NCBI RefSeq assembly: GCF_002954585.1 | Contig: NZ_MSCI01000001.1 | Coordinates: 558,001 to 622,000 of the forward strand | Direction: 5' to 3' | Origin: Vibrio chagasii | GTDB lineage: Bacteria; Pseudomonadota; Gammaproteobacteria; Enterobacterales; Vibrionaceae | Length of the DNA: 64,000 nucleotides | In this document: in pieces, positions 36,890 through 44,959 of the stretch | Position numbering within the stretch: position 1 is the stretch's first letter | Layout of the letters: each line of letters opens with the position of its first letter | Notes under the pieces: generated by a model | What the model was told of the DNA's origin: nothing | What the model saw: only the letters and a program-made list of their open reading frames with translations | Database searches by the model: none | Program-made: the position numbers and the translations under genes

Positions 36890-39013
36890 CTAAAGGTGCT
36901 TCACTCGACGTTTAACCTCTTCTTGCTTACCGAAGTTAAATGGTCGTGCATCAGGGCTACCAAGATAACCACAAACACGGCGTGTTACTGATACTTTAGT
37001 TGAGTCATGGTTGCCACATTTAGGACAGGTAAAGCCCTTACTCGTACAATCGAACTCACCGTTGTAACCACACTCGTAACACTCATCAATCGGCGTGTTA
37101 GTACCGTAGTAAGGGACACGTGTGTAGCTGTAATCCCATACGTTTTCTAGTGCTTCGATGTTTTTCTGCATGTTAGGGAATTCACCGTAACAAATGAAAC
37201 CACCGCTAGAGATTTCAGGATAAGGCATCTCGAAATCAATCTTATCGTATGGGTTCACTTTCTTCTGCACGTCTAAGTGGAAGCTGTTTGTGTAGTAACC
37301 ACGGTCTGTTACACCATCAATCACACCAAACTCTTTGGTATCAATGCTGCAGAAACGGCTACATAGGTTTTCACTTGGTGTGCCGTATAGGCTGAACGCG
37401 TAACCTGTCTCTTTCGTCCAAGATTCCACTTCACGCTTCATGTACTCCACTAGCTCAAGCGCTTTAGCACGCATTTCGCCATCGTCGTACAAATGAACTT
37501 CAGTGCCGTAAAGTGCAGTCATCGCTTCATGGATACCAATGTAACCAAGAGAAGCAGAAGCACGGCCGTTCTTGAAGATATCTGCAATTGAATCATCCAC
37601 TTTCAAGCGAACACCACATGCACCTTCCATGTAAAGGATTGGAGCAACACGTGCCTTCACATTTTCTAGACGAGAAATACGAGTTTCTAATGCGCGACGA
37701 GCAAGCTTCAGTTTTTCATCAAGCAACTCGTAGAACTTCGCCATATCTTGTTTTGCGTTGATCGCAATACGTGGCAAGTTCAAGCTCACAACACCTAAGT
37801 TGTTACGACCTTCATGGATAAGCTCGCCGTTTTCTTCGTATGTATTCAAGAAGCTACGGCAACCCATAGGTGTTTTAAATGACCCTGTCACTTCTACTAC
37901 CTTGTCGTAGTTAAGAATATCTGGGTACATACGTTTAGACGCACACTCAAGTGCCAGTTGCTTGATATCGTAGTTTGGATCTTGTGGCTGGTGGTTCAAA
38001 CCATCTTTGATAGCAAAGACCAGTTTAGGGAACACGGCTGTTTTACGGTTCTTACCTAAACCTGCAATGCGATTCTTCAAGATTGATTGCTGAATCAGTT
38101 TCGAGCCCCAGCTTTCACCTAAACCAAAACCGAACGTAACGAATGGTGTTTGACCATTAGCGGTGTGCAGTGTGTTTACTTCGTATTCAAGAGATTGGAA
38201 TGCGTCGTAACACTCTTTCTCAGTGCGAGAAATAGCAAACGCTTCTGGGCTGTGAATATCCCACTCTTTCGCTAACGATAAATGCTTCTCGTAACTTGCC
38301 ATCACGTAAGGTTCTAAAACCTCGTCGATACGGTTGATCGTTGTACCGCCGTAAATATGGCTCGCCACTTGTGCGATGATCTGCGCAGTTACTGCCGTTG
38401 CGGTAGAGATAGACTTAGGCGTATCGATTTCTGCGTTACCCATCTTGAAGCCATGCGTTAACATGCCTTTCAAGTCGATAAGCATACAGTTAAACATCGG
38501 GAAGAACGGTGCGTAGTCTAAATCGTGGTAGTGAATGTCACCACACTCGTGAGCATGTACGATGTCACGTGGCAAAATGTGAGTTTTTGCATAGTGTTTA
38601 GCCACGATACCCGCTAGCAGGTCACGCTGAGTTGGGATTACTTTGCCATCTTTGTTCGCGTTTTCATTGATCAGATCAACGTTGCTTTCTTCGATCAAAC
38701 CTTCGATTTCACGAGTTAACGCACTTTGTTTTTCACGAGCGATGTCGCGATCGTGACGATATTCGATGTATGCGCGTGCCAGAGACTTATATGGTCCCTG
38801 CATTAGCTCGTTCTCGACCATGGTTTGAATTTCAGAGATATGAACTTCATCGTAGTCTTCGAGCTTCAACTCAACTGCTAATGCCACATTCAATGCATAA
38901 ATAGCAATTTCCTTATCGGTTTTGTCTGATGCTGCTTCCACTGCAGCCTGGATGCGATCTCTACTGAATGGAGCTCTTGAGCCATCACGCTTGATTACGA
39001 TTGATTTCACCAC
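36890..39013 (-). CDS. nrdD: Anaerobic ribonucleoside-triphosphate reductase
   Basis: NrdD reduces ribonucleoside triphosphates to deoxyribonucleotides without oxygen. The 707-residue protein has an N-terminal ATP-cone regulatory domain (residues 1-95, IVIKRDGSRAPFSRDRI), the catalytic barrel, a zinc site (CYECGYNGEFDC and CPKC) and the glycyl radical loop RRVCGYLGSPDA with Gly682. Upstream DNA carries an FNR site and two NrdR-like boxes, so low oxygen and nucleotide status probably control it. Confidence 0.95.
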   Translation of the reverse strand: MVKSIVIKRDGSRAPFSRDRIQAAVEAASDKTDKEIAIYALNVALAVELKLEDYDEVHISEIQTMVENELMQGPYKSLARAYIEYRHDRDIAREKQSALTREIEGLIEESNVDLINENANKDGKVIPTQRDLLAGIVAKHYAKTHILPRDIVHAHECGDIHYHDLDYAPFFPMFNCMLIDLKGMLTHGFKMGNAEIDTPKSISTATAVTAQIIAQVASHIYGGTTINRIDEVLEPYVMASYEKHLSLAKEWDIHSPEAFAISRTEKECYDAFQSLEYEVNTLHTANGQTPFVTFGFGLGESWGSKLIQQSILKNRIAGLGKNRKTAVFPKLVFAIKDGLNHQPQDPNYDIKQLALECASKRMYPDILNYDKVVEVTGSFKTPMGCRSFLNTYEENGELIHEGRNNLGVVSLNLPRIAINAKQDMAKFYELLDEKLKLARRALETRISRLENVKARVAPILYMEGACGVRLKVDDSIADIFKNGRASASLGYIGIHEAMTALYGTEVHLYDDGEMRAKALELVEYMKREVESWTKETGYAFSLYGTPSENLCSRFCSIDTKEFGVIDGVTDRGYYTNSFHLDVQKKVNPYDKIDFEMPYPEISSGGFICYGEFPNMQKNIEALENVWDYSYTRVPYYGTNTPIDECYECGYNGEFDCTSKGFTCPKCGNHDSTKVSVTRRVCGYLGSPDARPFNFGKQEEVKRRVKHL

Positions 39014-39052
39014 TTCTCCTTACTCTTGAGGTATTCACAGACTTATCCACAA

Positions 39053-39101
39053 ACACACTATATAGAGCGATTTACCGTTAAACTAACACTAGATATAGTG
39101 G
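39053..39101 (-). promoter_or_regulatory. Pair of NrdR-box-like sites upstream of nrdD
   Basis: Two 16-base elements resemble the NrdR box acaCwAtATaTwgtgt: 39053-39068 (about 13 of 16 matches) and 39086-39101 (about 14 of 16). Their starts are 33 bases apart, about three helical turns, as in known tandem NrdR sites. They lie 40-88 bases before the nrdD ATG. Confidence 0.7.
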
Positions 39102-39132
39102 CGTATTTAACGAGAACCACCAAACTTGAGTA

Positions 39133-39146
39133 TTGATTTGGATCAA
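39133..39146 (-). promoter_or_regulatory. FNR binding site upstream of nrdD
   Basis: TTGATTTGGATCAA is a perfect match to the FNR consensus TTGAT-N4-ATCAA. It lies about 120 bases before the nrdD start, upstream of the NrdR boxes, consistent with anaerobic activation of nrdDG. Confidence 0.75.
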
Positions 39147-39313
39147 TAAAAAGAGAACGCTGACTAAGATCAATTCAATATTATTACGCTAGTTCTCAAC
39201 TCGAAAAGAAACAATGTAACAATAAAAATACTGCTAAAAAGAGTTGAATTTTTGGTAAGTGTTGTAGGATAACGGCTCATCAATATTGGTCGACAAATTT
39301 AGGGATATTTGGG

Positions 39314-40189
39314 ATGAAACGACTACAAAAGTGGTTAATGTTAGGCTGCCTAATCGGTAACCAAGCAATTGCTGAACCTTTAACCATATCCAGTTGGAAT
39401 ATCGAATGGTTATCAACCAACGAGGCTGTGAATAAGTTTTCTGATAAACGAGATCAAGTCGACTTCGATAAACTCGGCACGTATTTTCAATCCTTAAACG
39501 CCGATGTGGTTGCCTTTCAAGAAGTCGATGACGTAAATGCCATTCAGCGTGTGGCTGGTGATCAATATCAGATCTTAATGTCTGACCGGGCGCTACCTAA
39601 GAACAGCAACCACCAATTTAAAGAAGTGAACCAATACACGGGGTTTGCGGTTCGTAAAGGCGTACCCCTCACCGACTACGCTGACTTTCCGCTTGAAACT
39701 ACGTCCAACAGTAAACTTAGGTTTGCCAGCTATATCGTTATAGAGACAGAGACTAAACCCATTCACATGCTATCTGTTCATTTAAAGGCAGGGTGCAGTG
39801 GTGCTTATAAGTCCAACCGCGATTGCTCACGTTTAAAAGAGCAAGCCCAACAACTGAACAAGTGGATAAAGCAAAGAGAGCGCAACAACGAATACTACGC
39901 CATTCTTGGCGACTTTAACCATAACCTCGCTTACTCACGAGATTGGATGTGGAAAGAGTTAACACAATATACTGATGCGCAGTTAGCGACACGAAAGACA
40001 CGCGCAGACTGCAAAGTACGCTCTAACCGCAACAACCATCGCACGCATCAGTTCCGCTCTGTTATTGATCATATTGTAGTGAGTGAATCATTGAATGCAG
40101 ATCCTGCGAAACAACAAGTATTCAAAACACAAGATGTTCTCGACTACAAACTCAGCGATCACTGCCCAGTTTCAACGACCATCAATTAA
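39314..40189 (+). CDS. Secreted endonuclease/exonuclease/phosphatase-family protein
   Basis: The 291-residue protein has a signal peptide (to about residue 20, GNQAIAEP) and the DNase I-like fold motifs in order: ISSWNIEWL (metal and substrate site), VAFQEVDD (catalytic Glu), VHLKAG, ILGDFNHN and SDHCPV (catalytic Asp-His). It is likely exported and cleaves DNA or another phosphodiester. Four Cys in the second half could form disulfides, as in periplasmic enzymes. It is transcribed alone; a hairpin follows. Confidence 0.85.
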   Translation: MKRLQKWLMLGCLIGNQAIAEPLTISSWNIEWLSTNEAVNKFSDKRDQVDFDKLGTYFQSLNADVVAFQEVDDVNAIQRVAGDQYQILMSDRALPKNSNHQFKEVNQYTGFAVRKGVPLTDYADFPLETTSNSKLRFASYIVIETETKPIHMLSVHLKAGCSGAYKSNRDCSRLKEQAQQLNKWIKQRERNNEYYAILGDFNHNLAYSRDWMWKELTQYTDAQLATRKTRADCKVRSNRNNHRTHQFRSVIDHIVVSESLNADPAKQQVFKTQDVLDYKLSDHCPVSTTIN

Positions 40190-40202
40190 TTGTTGTAGAT
40201 CT

Positions 40203-40243
40203 AAAAAAGGCCGACTGGCTAAAGAACTAAAGCGAGTCGGCCT
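40203..40243. terminator. Terminator between convergent genes
   Basis: Stem AGGCCGACT / AGTCGGCCT with an 18-base loop and an A-run on the left side; the U-tract is better for the minus strand (YeeE-type genes). Confidence 0.6.
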
Positions 40244-40288
40244 CTCTAAAACTTACATCAAGTCAATTAGATACACGATAGGTTTACC

Positions 40289-40720
40289 TTAACAGGTTTT
40301 ATTCGTTCGACCTGCAAGCCACATACCCACCAGCATGCTTATCATAAATACCCATACGGTAGGGTTGCCACCACTAAGACTCGTCACCGCTGGACCAGGA
40401 CAAAAGCCAGCAAGCCCCCAACCTAAGCCAAACGCTGTGGAACCCACAATCAGCTTTCTGTCGATTACCGGATTATTGCTGCTATCTAATCGCTCACCAT
40501 TGATCGCTTTATCTCGCTTTTTAATGACTAGATGATAAAACGGCGCAAACACCATCAGTGCGCCACCCATTACGAATGCGAGACTTATGTCCCAATCACC
40601 AGTCACATCTAAGAAGCCGAGTACCTTGTTAGGATCTACCATGCCTGAAATGATCATACCCGAGCCAAACAAGACTCCAGCAAGCAAACCAACAACGATA
40701 GTAAATGAAGAGTTTTTCAT
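40289..40720 (-). CDS. YeeE/YedE-type membrane protein, second half-transporter
   Basis: The 143-residue protein has four hydrophobic segments, with GMIISGMVDPNKVLGFLD near residue 20 and FGLGWGLAGFCPGPAV near 95. It corresponds to the second of the paired half-size YeeE/YedE proteins, which import thiosulfate or other sulfur species. The Cys in FCPGP is the conserved sulfur-relay type residue. The gene starts at the base where the preceding YeeE half ends. Confidence 0.85.
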   Translation of the reverse strand: MKNSSFTIVVGLLAGVLFGSGMIISGMVDPNKVLGFLDVTGDWDISLAFVMGGALMVFAPFYHLVIKKRDKAINGERLDSSNNPVIDRKLIVGSTAFGLGWGLAGFCPGPAVTSLSGGNPTVWVFMISMLVGMWLAGRTNKTC

Positions 40721-41180
40721 TATGCCCCCAACCCCATTAGGTTCTTAATAAGCACCGTAGCCATTGCGACACCCATGAATACACAAGTCGCGATAATTGA
40801 ACGTTTTGACAAACGCGCCATGCCCACAATGCCATGTCCGCTTGTACAACCATTCGCTGTTTTAGTGCCAAATCCGACTAACAGACCAGCGATAACCACC
40901 ACTACGAGATTCATCTCTTCCGGTTGTGGGAGTTGGTAACCGGTAGGAATGAACAACCAACCACTTACGACCATTCCAATAACAAACGCGATACGCCATT
41001 GCTTTTCAGTTTTTCTGTATCCGTGCTTTTGCCTTCTTTGTTACTGATGCGAACAGGCAATAATCGACTGACAATTCCGCTAATACCAGCGACTCGACCA
41101 ATCCCTAGCATTAACACAATGGCCGACATGCCCAACAGCATGCCGCCGAAAAAGGCATTCCAATGAATCAAACTCAACAC
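40720..41180 (-). pseudogene. YeeE/YedE first half, split by a frameshift
   Basis: From GTG 41180 (behind AGGAG) the frame encodes the N-terminal helices (LSLIHWNAFFGGMLLGMSA) but runs to a stop at 40965. The second frame continues with WRIAFVIGMVVSGWLFIP and the conserved GCTSGHGI. One additional base in the A5 run (plus-strand T run 41010-41014) would join them as DTEKTEKQWRIAF. So a single-base deletion splits a gene of about 154 codons. It may be true decay or a homopolymer sequencing error. Confidence 0.8.
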
Positions 41181-41224
41181 AGACCTCTCCTATCCAGAAA
41201 CATAATTACTCTCAATCACAGTAA

Positions 41225-41264
41225 ATTAGAGTTTACTAATAAATGTAGATTAGTCAATGCTAAT
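41225..41264 (-). promoter_or_regulatory. Tandem palindromic operator upstream of the YeeE genes
   Basis: Two copies of ATTAG-N6-CTAAT, at 41225-41240 and 41249-41264, lie 24 bases apart just upstream of the YeeE gene. Symmetric AT-rich sites like these suit a dimeric ArsR-type repressor, the usual regulator of such sulfur transporters. No arsR gene is seen nearby, so the regulator would be encoded elsewhere. Confidence 0.5.
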
Positions 41265-41333
41265 ATAAATTAACCCATTTATAGCAACAATTGTTTCCTT
41301 GTCATTCAGCTAGCTGTAAGCTCCCAACAAACA

Positions 41334-41365
41334 AAAAGCCCTTAGGCGTTAACCTAAGGGCTTTT
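41334..41365. terminator. Bidirectional terminator
   Basis: A 13-base perfect stem (AAAAGCCCTTAGG / CCTAAGGGCTTTT) with a six-base loop, giving U-tracts in both directions. It lies just after the glycosyltransferase stop on the minus strand. Confidence 0.85.
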
Positions 41366-41387
41366 GATTTCATTTGAGCTGTATCAG

Positions 41388-42620
41388 CTACTTAGTCTTA
41401 TTCTTTTCAGCTATCCACTGCGACATGTACTTGGTGCTTGCCATGGTGTGGTGCTTGAGCATTGAACCGAAGAAATTATCCAATCGGTGCGAGTCAAGCT
41501 CAGAAACCAATGCAGTTAATCGTTCGATCAGTTGATTGCCTAACTTATCTTGCTCGTAATGCGCTTCAAGAATAGAGTGACACTGGCTTTGGGCTTCAAG
41601 CCACTTTTCTTCATCGCGATAAAGTTCAACTGCTGCAGCCACAAACTCATCAATATCATCAGCAACCGCACCCGGCCATTGCAGTTCGCCTTGCGGTAAC
41701 ATGCCTTCACTGCCAATCTGACTCGTTACATTCGGGGTTTGAAGCTTCATCGCGTCAAGCAACTTACCTTTAATGCCCGCACCAAAACGTAATGGCGCAA
41801 CACATACACGTGCCTCTTCCATCACTTCTTGAGCATCTTTAGCCCAACCTTTGATGTGGAAACCGGTTTTAGGGTTATGCAAAGCAGTTGCCTTTGGCGG
41901 CGGGTATGAACCGTATATATGAAGCTCGGTATCAGGCAACTGCTTACGAATCTTCGGCCAAATCTTCTGTAACTGAAGCACTGCATCCCAGTTAGGTGCA
42001 TGCCTAAAATTACCTATCGTCATGAAATGCTTACGTTCTTCATAACTTTTCGTGCGTTCAGGCAAAGTATTAAGATCAACCATGAAAGGTAGATGATGTA
42101 GAAGCTTTGGATTGATATTGAACTCAGATTGGAGCAGCTCCATCTCGTAGCTTGAAATGATCAATGAAAGATCACAGCGCAGAATCGCGGCAATTTCACG
42201 TTTGGCCAGATCACTGTAAAGATGCTCTTTCGTCAGATCTGTCTCTTTTTTAACAGCTTCATGTCGAGCATTACGTAGGAACTGTAAATCTTCAGTATCC
42301 AATAGCTTAAAGGCATTAGGACATACCTTCTCAACACGCCAACCAAATTGCTCTTCCATCATAAAACGGTCAAACATGACAACATCAGGTTGTAGCTGTT
42401 CGATGTACTTATCAAAGCTATCGCAATTCAGTTCAATAGATTGGCTCGTGATACCCTCTTCAGAGAGATCGATCATATGCTCGGTCTCTTGAGCAGGCGT
42501 TGCGAATTCAACAGACCAGCCTTGTCGCTTAAACAGGCGTAAAAGTGACATCATATGGCTGCCAGCCGCCGATGAATTCGGTTCTGGCCAAACGTAGCCA
42601 ATTGCTAAAACTTTCTTCAA
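41388..42620 (-). CDS. GT-B type glycosyltransferase
   Basis: The 410-residue cytoplasmic protein looks like a family 1/4-type glycosyltransferase: an N-terminal Rossmann start (VLAIGYVWPEPNSSAAGSHM), HFMTIGNFRHAPNWDAVL in the middle, and a nucleotide-sugar domain with VAPLRFGAGIKGKLLDAM (conserved Lys and Glu-region positions). The sugar and acceptor cannot be predicted. No other polysaccharide genes are near, so it may act alone in surface glycan modification. Confidence 0.8.
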   Translation of the reverse strand: MKKVLAIGYVWPEPNSSAAGSHMMSLLRLFKRQGWSVEFATPAQETEHMIDLSEEGITSQSIELNCDSFDKYIEQLQPDVVMFDRFMMEEQFGWRVEKVCPNAFKLLDTEDLQFLRNARHEAVKKETDLTKEHLYSDLAKREIAAILRCDLSLIISSYEMELLQSEFNINPKLLHHLPFMVDLNTLPERTKSYEERKHFMTIGNFRHAPNWDAVLQLQKIWPKIRKQLPDTELHIYGSYPPPKATALHNPKTGFHIKGWAKDAQEVMEEARVCVAPLRFGAGIKGKLLDAMKLQTPNVTSQIGSEGMLPQGELQWPGAVADDIDEFVAAAVELYRDEEKWLEAQSQCHSILEAHYEQDKLGNQLIERLTALVSELDSHRLDNFFGSMLKHHTMASTKYMSQWIAEKNKTK

Positions 42621-42709
42621 AACACTTCCTAAGAAATAACAAAAGGGACTCTAGAAGCCCCTTATTGAACATTTACTGATGATTATAATAAGTTCTAAGA
42701 ACTCAGCGA

Positions 42710-43192
42710 TTAGATTCGCTCACCGACATTGCGAGCTATCATAAGCACTTCATCCGCCGAGTACAGATTTGAAATCGTAGTTTCGACTTCTGCACCCAAT
42801 GTAGATTGATACAGCTTTTGTGCAAAGTTGTCCGCTCTGGTGGTCACTAATACATGTTTTAGTGTCGAGCCTTGCTCTGCAAGTTTCTGCTTCACTTGCG
42901 GCAAAGAATCTAGAATCAGCTTTTTACCCAACCCTTGCCCTTGCGCACTCGGTAACACAGCAAGTTGCTCCAACTCCAAAACAGCTTCAGGCCTAAACCC
43001 ACTCTTTTGAACCCATATAATGTAACCAACAATCTCACCTTCACTTTCTGCTACAAAGTTAAGAAAGCGTGGCGCTGCATTTAAGTTACATTGTAACTAA
43101 TCCTTCGAATTTTGTTGTCGAACAAATGTAGCTTGGTGAACTAAAGCCGCCCCATCAAGGTCGGCTTTATCCATTAGACGAACTTGCACCAT
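42710..43192 (-). pseudogene. GNAT acetyltransferase interrupted by an in-frame TAG
   Basis: The frame begins at ATG 43192 (MVQVRLMDKADLDGAALVHQ) and meets TAG at 43097-43099 after 31 codons. It then continues without shift as LQCNLNAAPRFLNFVAESEG, GYIIWVQKSGF and the acetyl-CoA loop QGQGLGKKL. The stop sits where a Trp (TGG) would fit the fold, so a single substitution probably inactivated a 160-residue N-acetyltransferase. It starts five bases after the FabH-like gene. Confidence 0.8.
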
Positions 43193-43197
43193 AACTG

Positions 43198-44298
43198 CTA
43201 TTCGCTTTCTGAGTTAGGGCGCGTTTTACAGTGTAAAATGGCCTTCTCTAGTAGCTCTAATGCTGATTGTTCCACTTCTGGCAGTTTGGCATCTGATTGA
43301 CCTAACGGCTCAACACGGCTACCCCATTTAATGTGGCCTGCACCCCAAGTTAAACCAGCACCAAATGCTGCAACCAGGATATTTGAATTGGGCTTAACAA
43401 AACCTTGCTCTAGTGATTCACATAGTGCAATTGGCACGGTCGCTGCCGACGTGTTGCCGTAGTTTTGAATGTTCACAAACGCTTTCTCACGCTCAATGCC
43501 TGCCATATCGCAAAGCGTTTGAATGATTCGGATATTTGCTTGGTGTGGAATCACAACATCGATGTTGTCTGTTGAGATGCCTGTGCGGCTCAATACGGTG
43601 TGGGCAGCCGCACCCATGCCTTTAACTGCACGCTTGAAGATCTCTTTACCTACGAAATCGAAGTCCCAGTAACCATTATCAGCCGCAAAACGGTCCATAG
43701 AAGTACCGAACTTAGGCACTGCTAGAATATCTCGGCCTTCAGCATCACAGCCGATTTGCGCTTCTTGGAGACCAACTTGCTCTTCAGTGCGAGAAAGTAC
43801 GACTGCACCTGCACCATCACCGAATAGAACCGCAGTGTCACGCTTAGTCCAGTCGATGAAGAATGAAAGACGCTCTGCGCCCACAACGATCGCATTGCGG
43901 TAGTTGCCCGCCTGAATCAATCGAGTTGCAGTTTCAACACCGTAAATGAAGCCCGTACACGCCGCGTTAAGGTCAAAAGCAGCTGCGCTCTTGATACCTA
44001 AGTTCTGTTGAACTTTCGACGCAGTGTTTGGAATAAGAGAATCTGGGCTACACGTCGCAACGATAACTAGGTCGATGTCTTCAGCCGTTAGGCCTGCACA
44101 CGCCATTGCGTGTTGAGCAGCAACGGTCGCTAGCTCAGAGGTATTTACATGACTGATACGACGGTTTTCGATACCAGTTCGAGTGCGAATCCACTCGTCA
44201 GACGTATCAATGAATGTGCTTAAATCATCATTGGACAGCACGGCTGGTGGCAGACACTTTCCCCAGCCCGTAATTTCGGCGTAAAATTTTGTCATCAT
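43198..44298 (-). CDS. FabH-like 3-oxoacyl-ACP synthase III family protein
   Basis: The 366-residue thiolase-fold enzyme carries the KAS III triad: Cys114 in [11 protein letters not shown], His in [10 protein letters not shown] and Asn in [10 protein letters not shown]. It condenses an acyl-CoA starter with malonyl-ACP, or performs a related reaction. A C-terminal extension of about 30 charged residues is longer than in housekeeping FabH, and the gene is outside a fatty-acid cluster. This suggests an accessory homologue, possibly for special starter units. Confidence 0.88.
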   Translation of the reverse strand: MMTKFYAEITGWGKCLPPAVLSNDDLSTFIDTSDEWIRTRTGIENRRISHVNTSELATVAAQHAMACAGLTAEDIDLVIVATCSPDSLIPNTASKVQQNLGIKSAAAFDLNAACTGFIYGVETATRLIQAGNYRNAIVVGAERLSFFIDWTKRDTAVLFGDGAGAVVLSRTEEQVGLQEAQIGCDAEGRDILAVPKFGTSMDRFAADNGYWDFDFVGKEIFKRAVKGMGAAAHTVLSRTGISTDNIDVVIPHQANIRIIQTLCDMAGIEREKAFVNIQNYGNTSAATVPIALCESLEQGFVKPNSNILVAAFGAGLTWGAGHIKWGSRVEPLGQSDAKLPEVEQSALELLEKAILHCKTRPNSESE

Positions 44299-44418
44299 TT
44301 ACCTGTTTATTGTTTGTTTTTATTTGAGTATCGTATTCATGTTTTAAACAGTATAAGCGTTCCGTACGTGATTCGTAAATCGCGTTAGCCACGGAGATGC
44401 AATAAAAAAGAGAAAGTT

Positions 44419-44853
44419 ATGTCTACATTCAACACTCGTTGCCCTTCTTGCGGTGGCGTAAACCGAGTTCCTTCAGAAAGAATTTCAGAAAGCCCTACTT
44501 GCGGTAAGTGCAAAAATGCCCTTCTAGACGGTGCACCAATCGAAGGTACATCACTGAATTTCCAATCGATTTTGAACAGTTCACAACCTGTCGTTGTCGA
44601 TTTTTGGGCGACATGGTGCAACCCATGTGTAGGTTTCGCACCTGTATTTAGCGATGTCGCTAAAGAGCGCGCTGGCGATGTTCGATTTGTTAAAATCGAT
44701 ACCGAAGCTCAACAGCAACTGGCGGCTATGTATCAAATCAGAAGCATCCCAACGGTGATGGTATTCAAGAACGGTCAGCGTGTCGATACGATCAACGGCG
44801 CTTTACCAAAAGGTCAATTTGATCAATGGCTTAATCAAGCTTTAGCTAAATAA
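44419..44853 (+). CDS. trxC: Thioredoxin 2 (zinc-type)
   Basis: The 144-residue protein has the N-terminal zinc ribbon of TrxC (Cys8, Cys11, Cys28, Cys31) and a thioredoxin domain with cis-Pro in IRSIPTVMVF. The active site reads WCNPC (Cys67-Cys70) rather than the usual WCGPC, which may shift its redox potential. Behind AGAAAG it starts 120 bases from the divergent FabH-like gene, and a terminator follows. Confidence 0.92.
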   Translation: MSTFNTRCPSCGGVNRVPSERISESPTCGKCKNALLDGAPIEGTSLNFQSILNSSQPVVVDFWATWCNPCVGFAPVFSDVAKERAGDVRFVKIDTEAQQQLAAMYQIRSIPTVMVFKNGQRVDTINGALPKGQFDQWLNQALAK

Positions 44854-44887
44854 GTTTGCCTAAAATCATTCATTAACCGGCAAACAA

Positions 44888-44932
44888 AAATAGGTTATGA
44901 GCCCTTAACAAATAAGGCTTCATAACCTATAT
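44888..44932. terminator. Terminator between trxC and the GMC gene
   Basis: A stem ATAGGTTATG / CATAACCTAT, extended inward by imperfect GCC/GGC pairing, sits between convergent genes. U-tracts are weak on the plus side (ATATT) and better on the minus side (TTTTTG). Confidence 0.65.
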
Positions 44933-44959
44933 TCAGACAACAATTTATCGTATTGTCTT

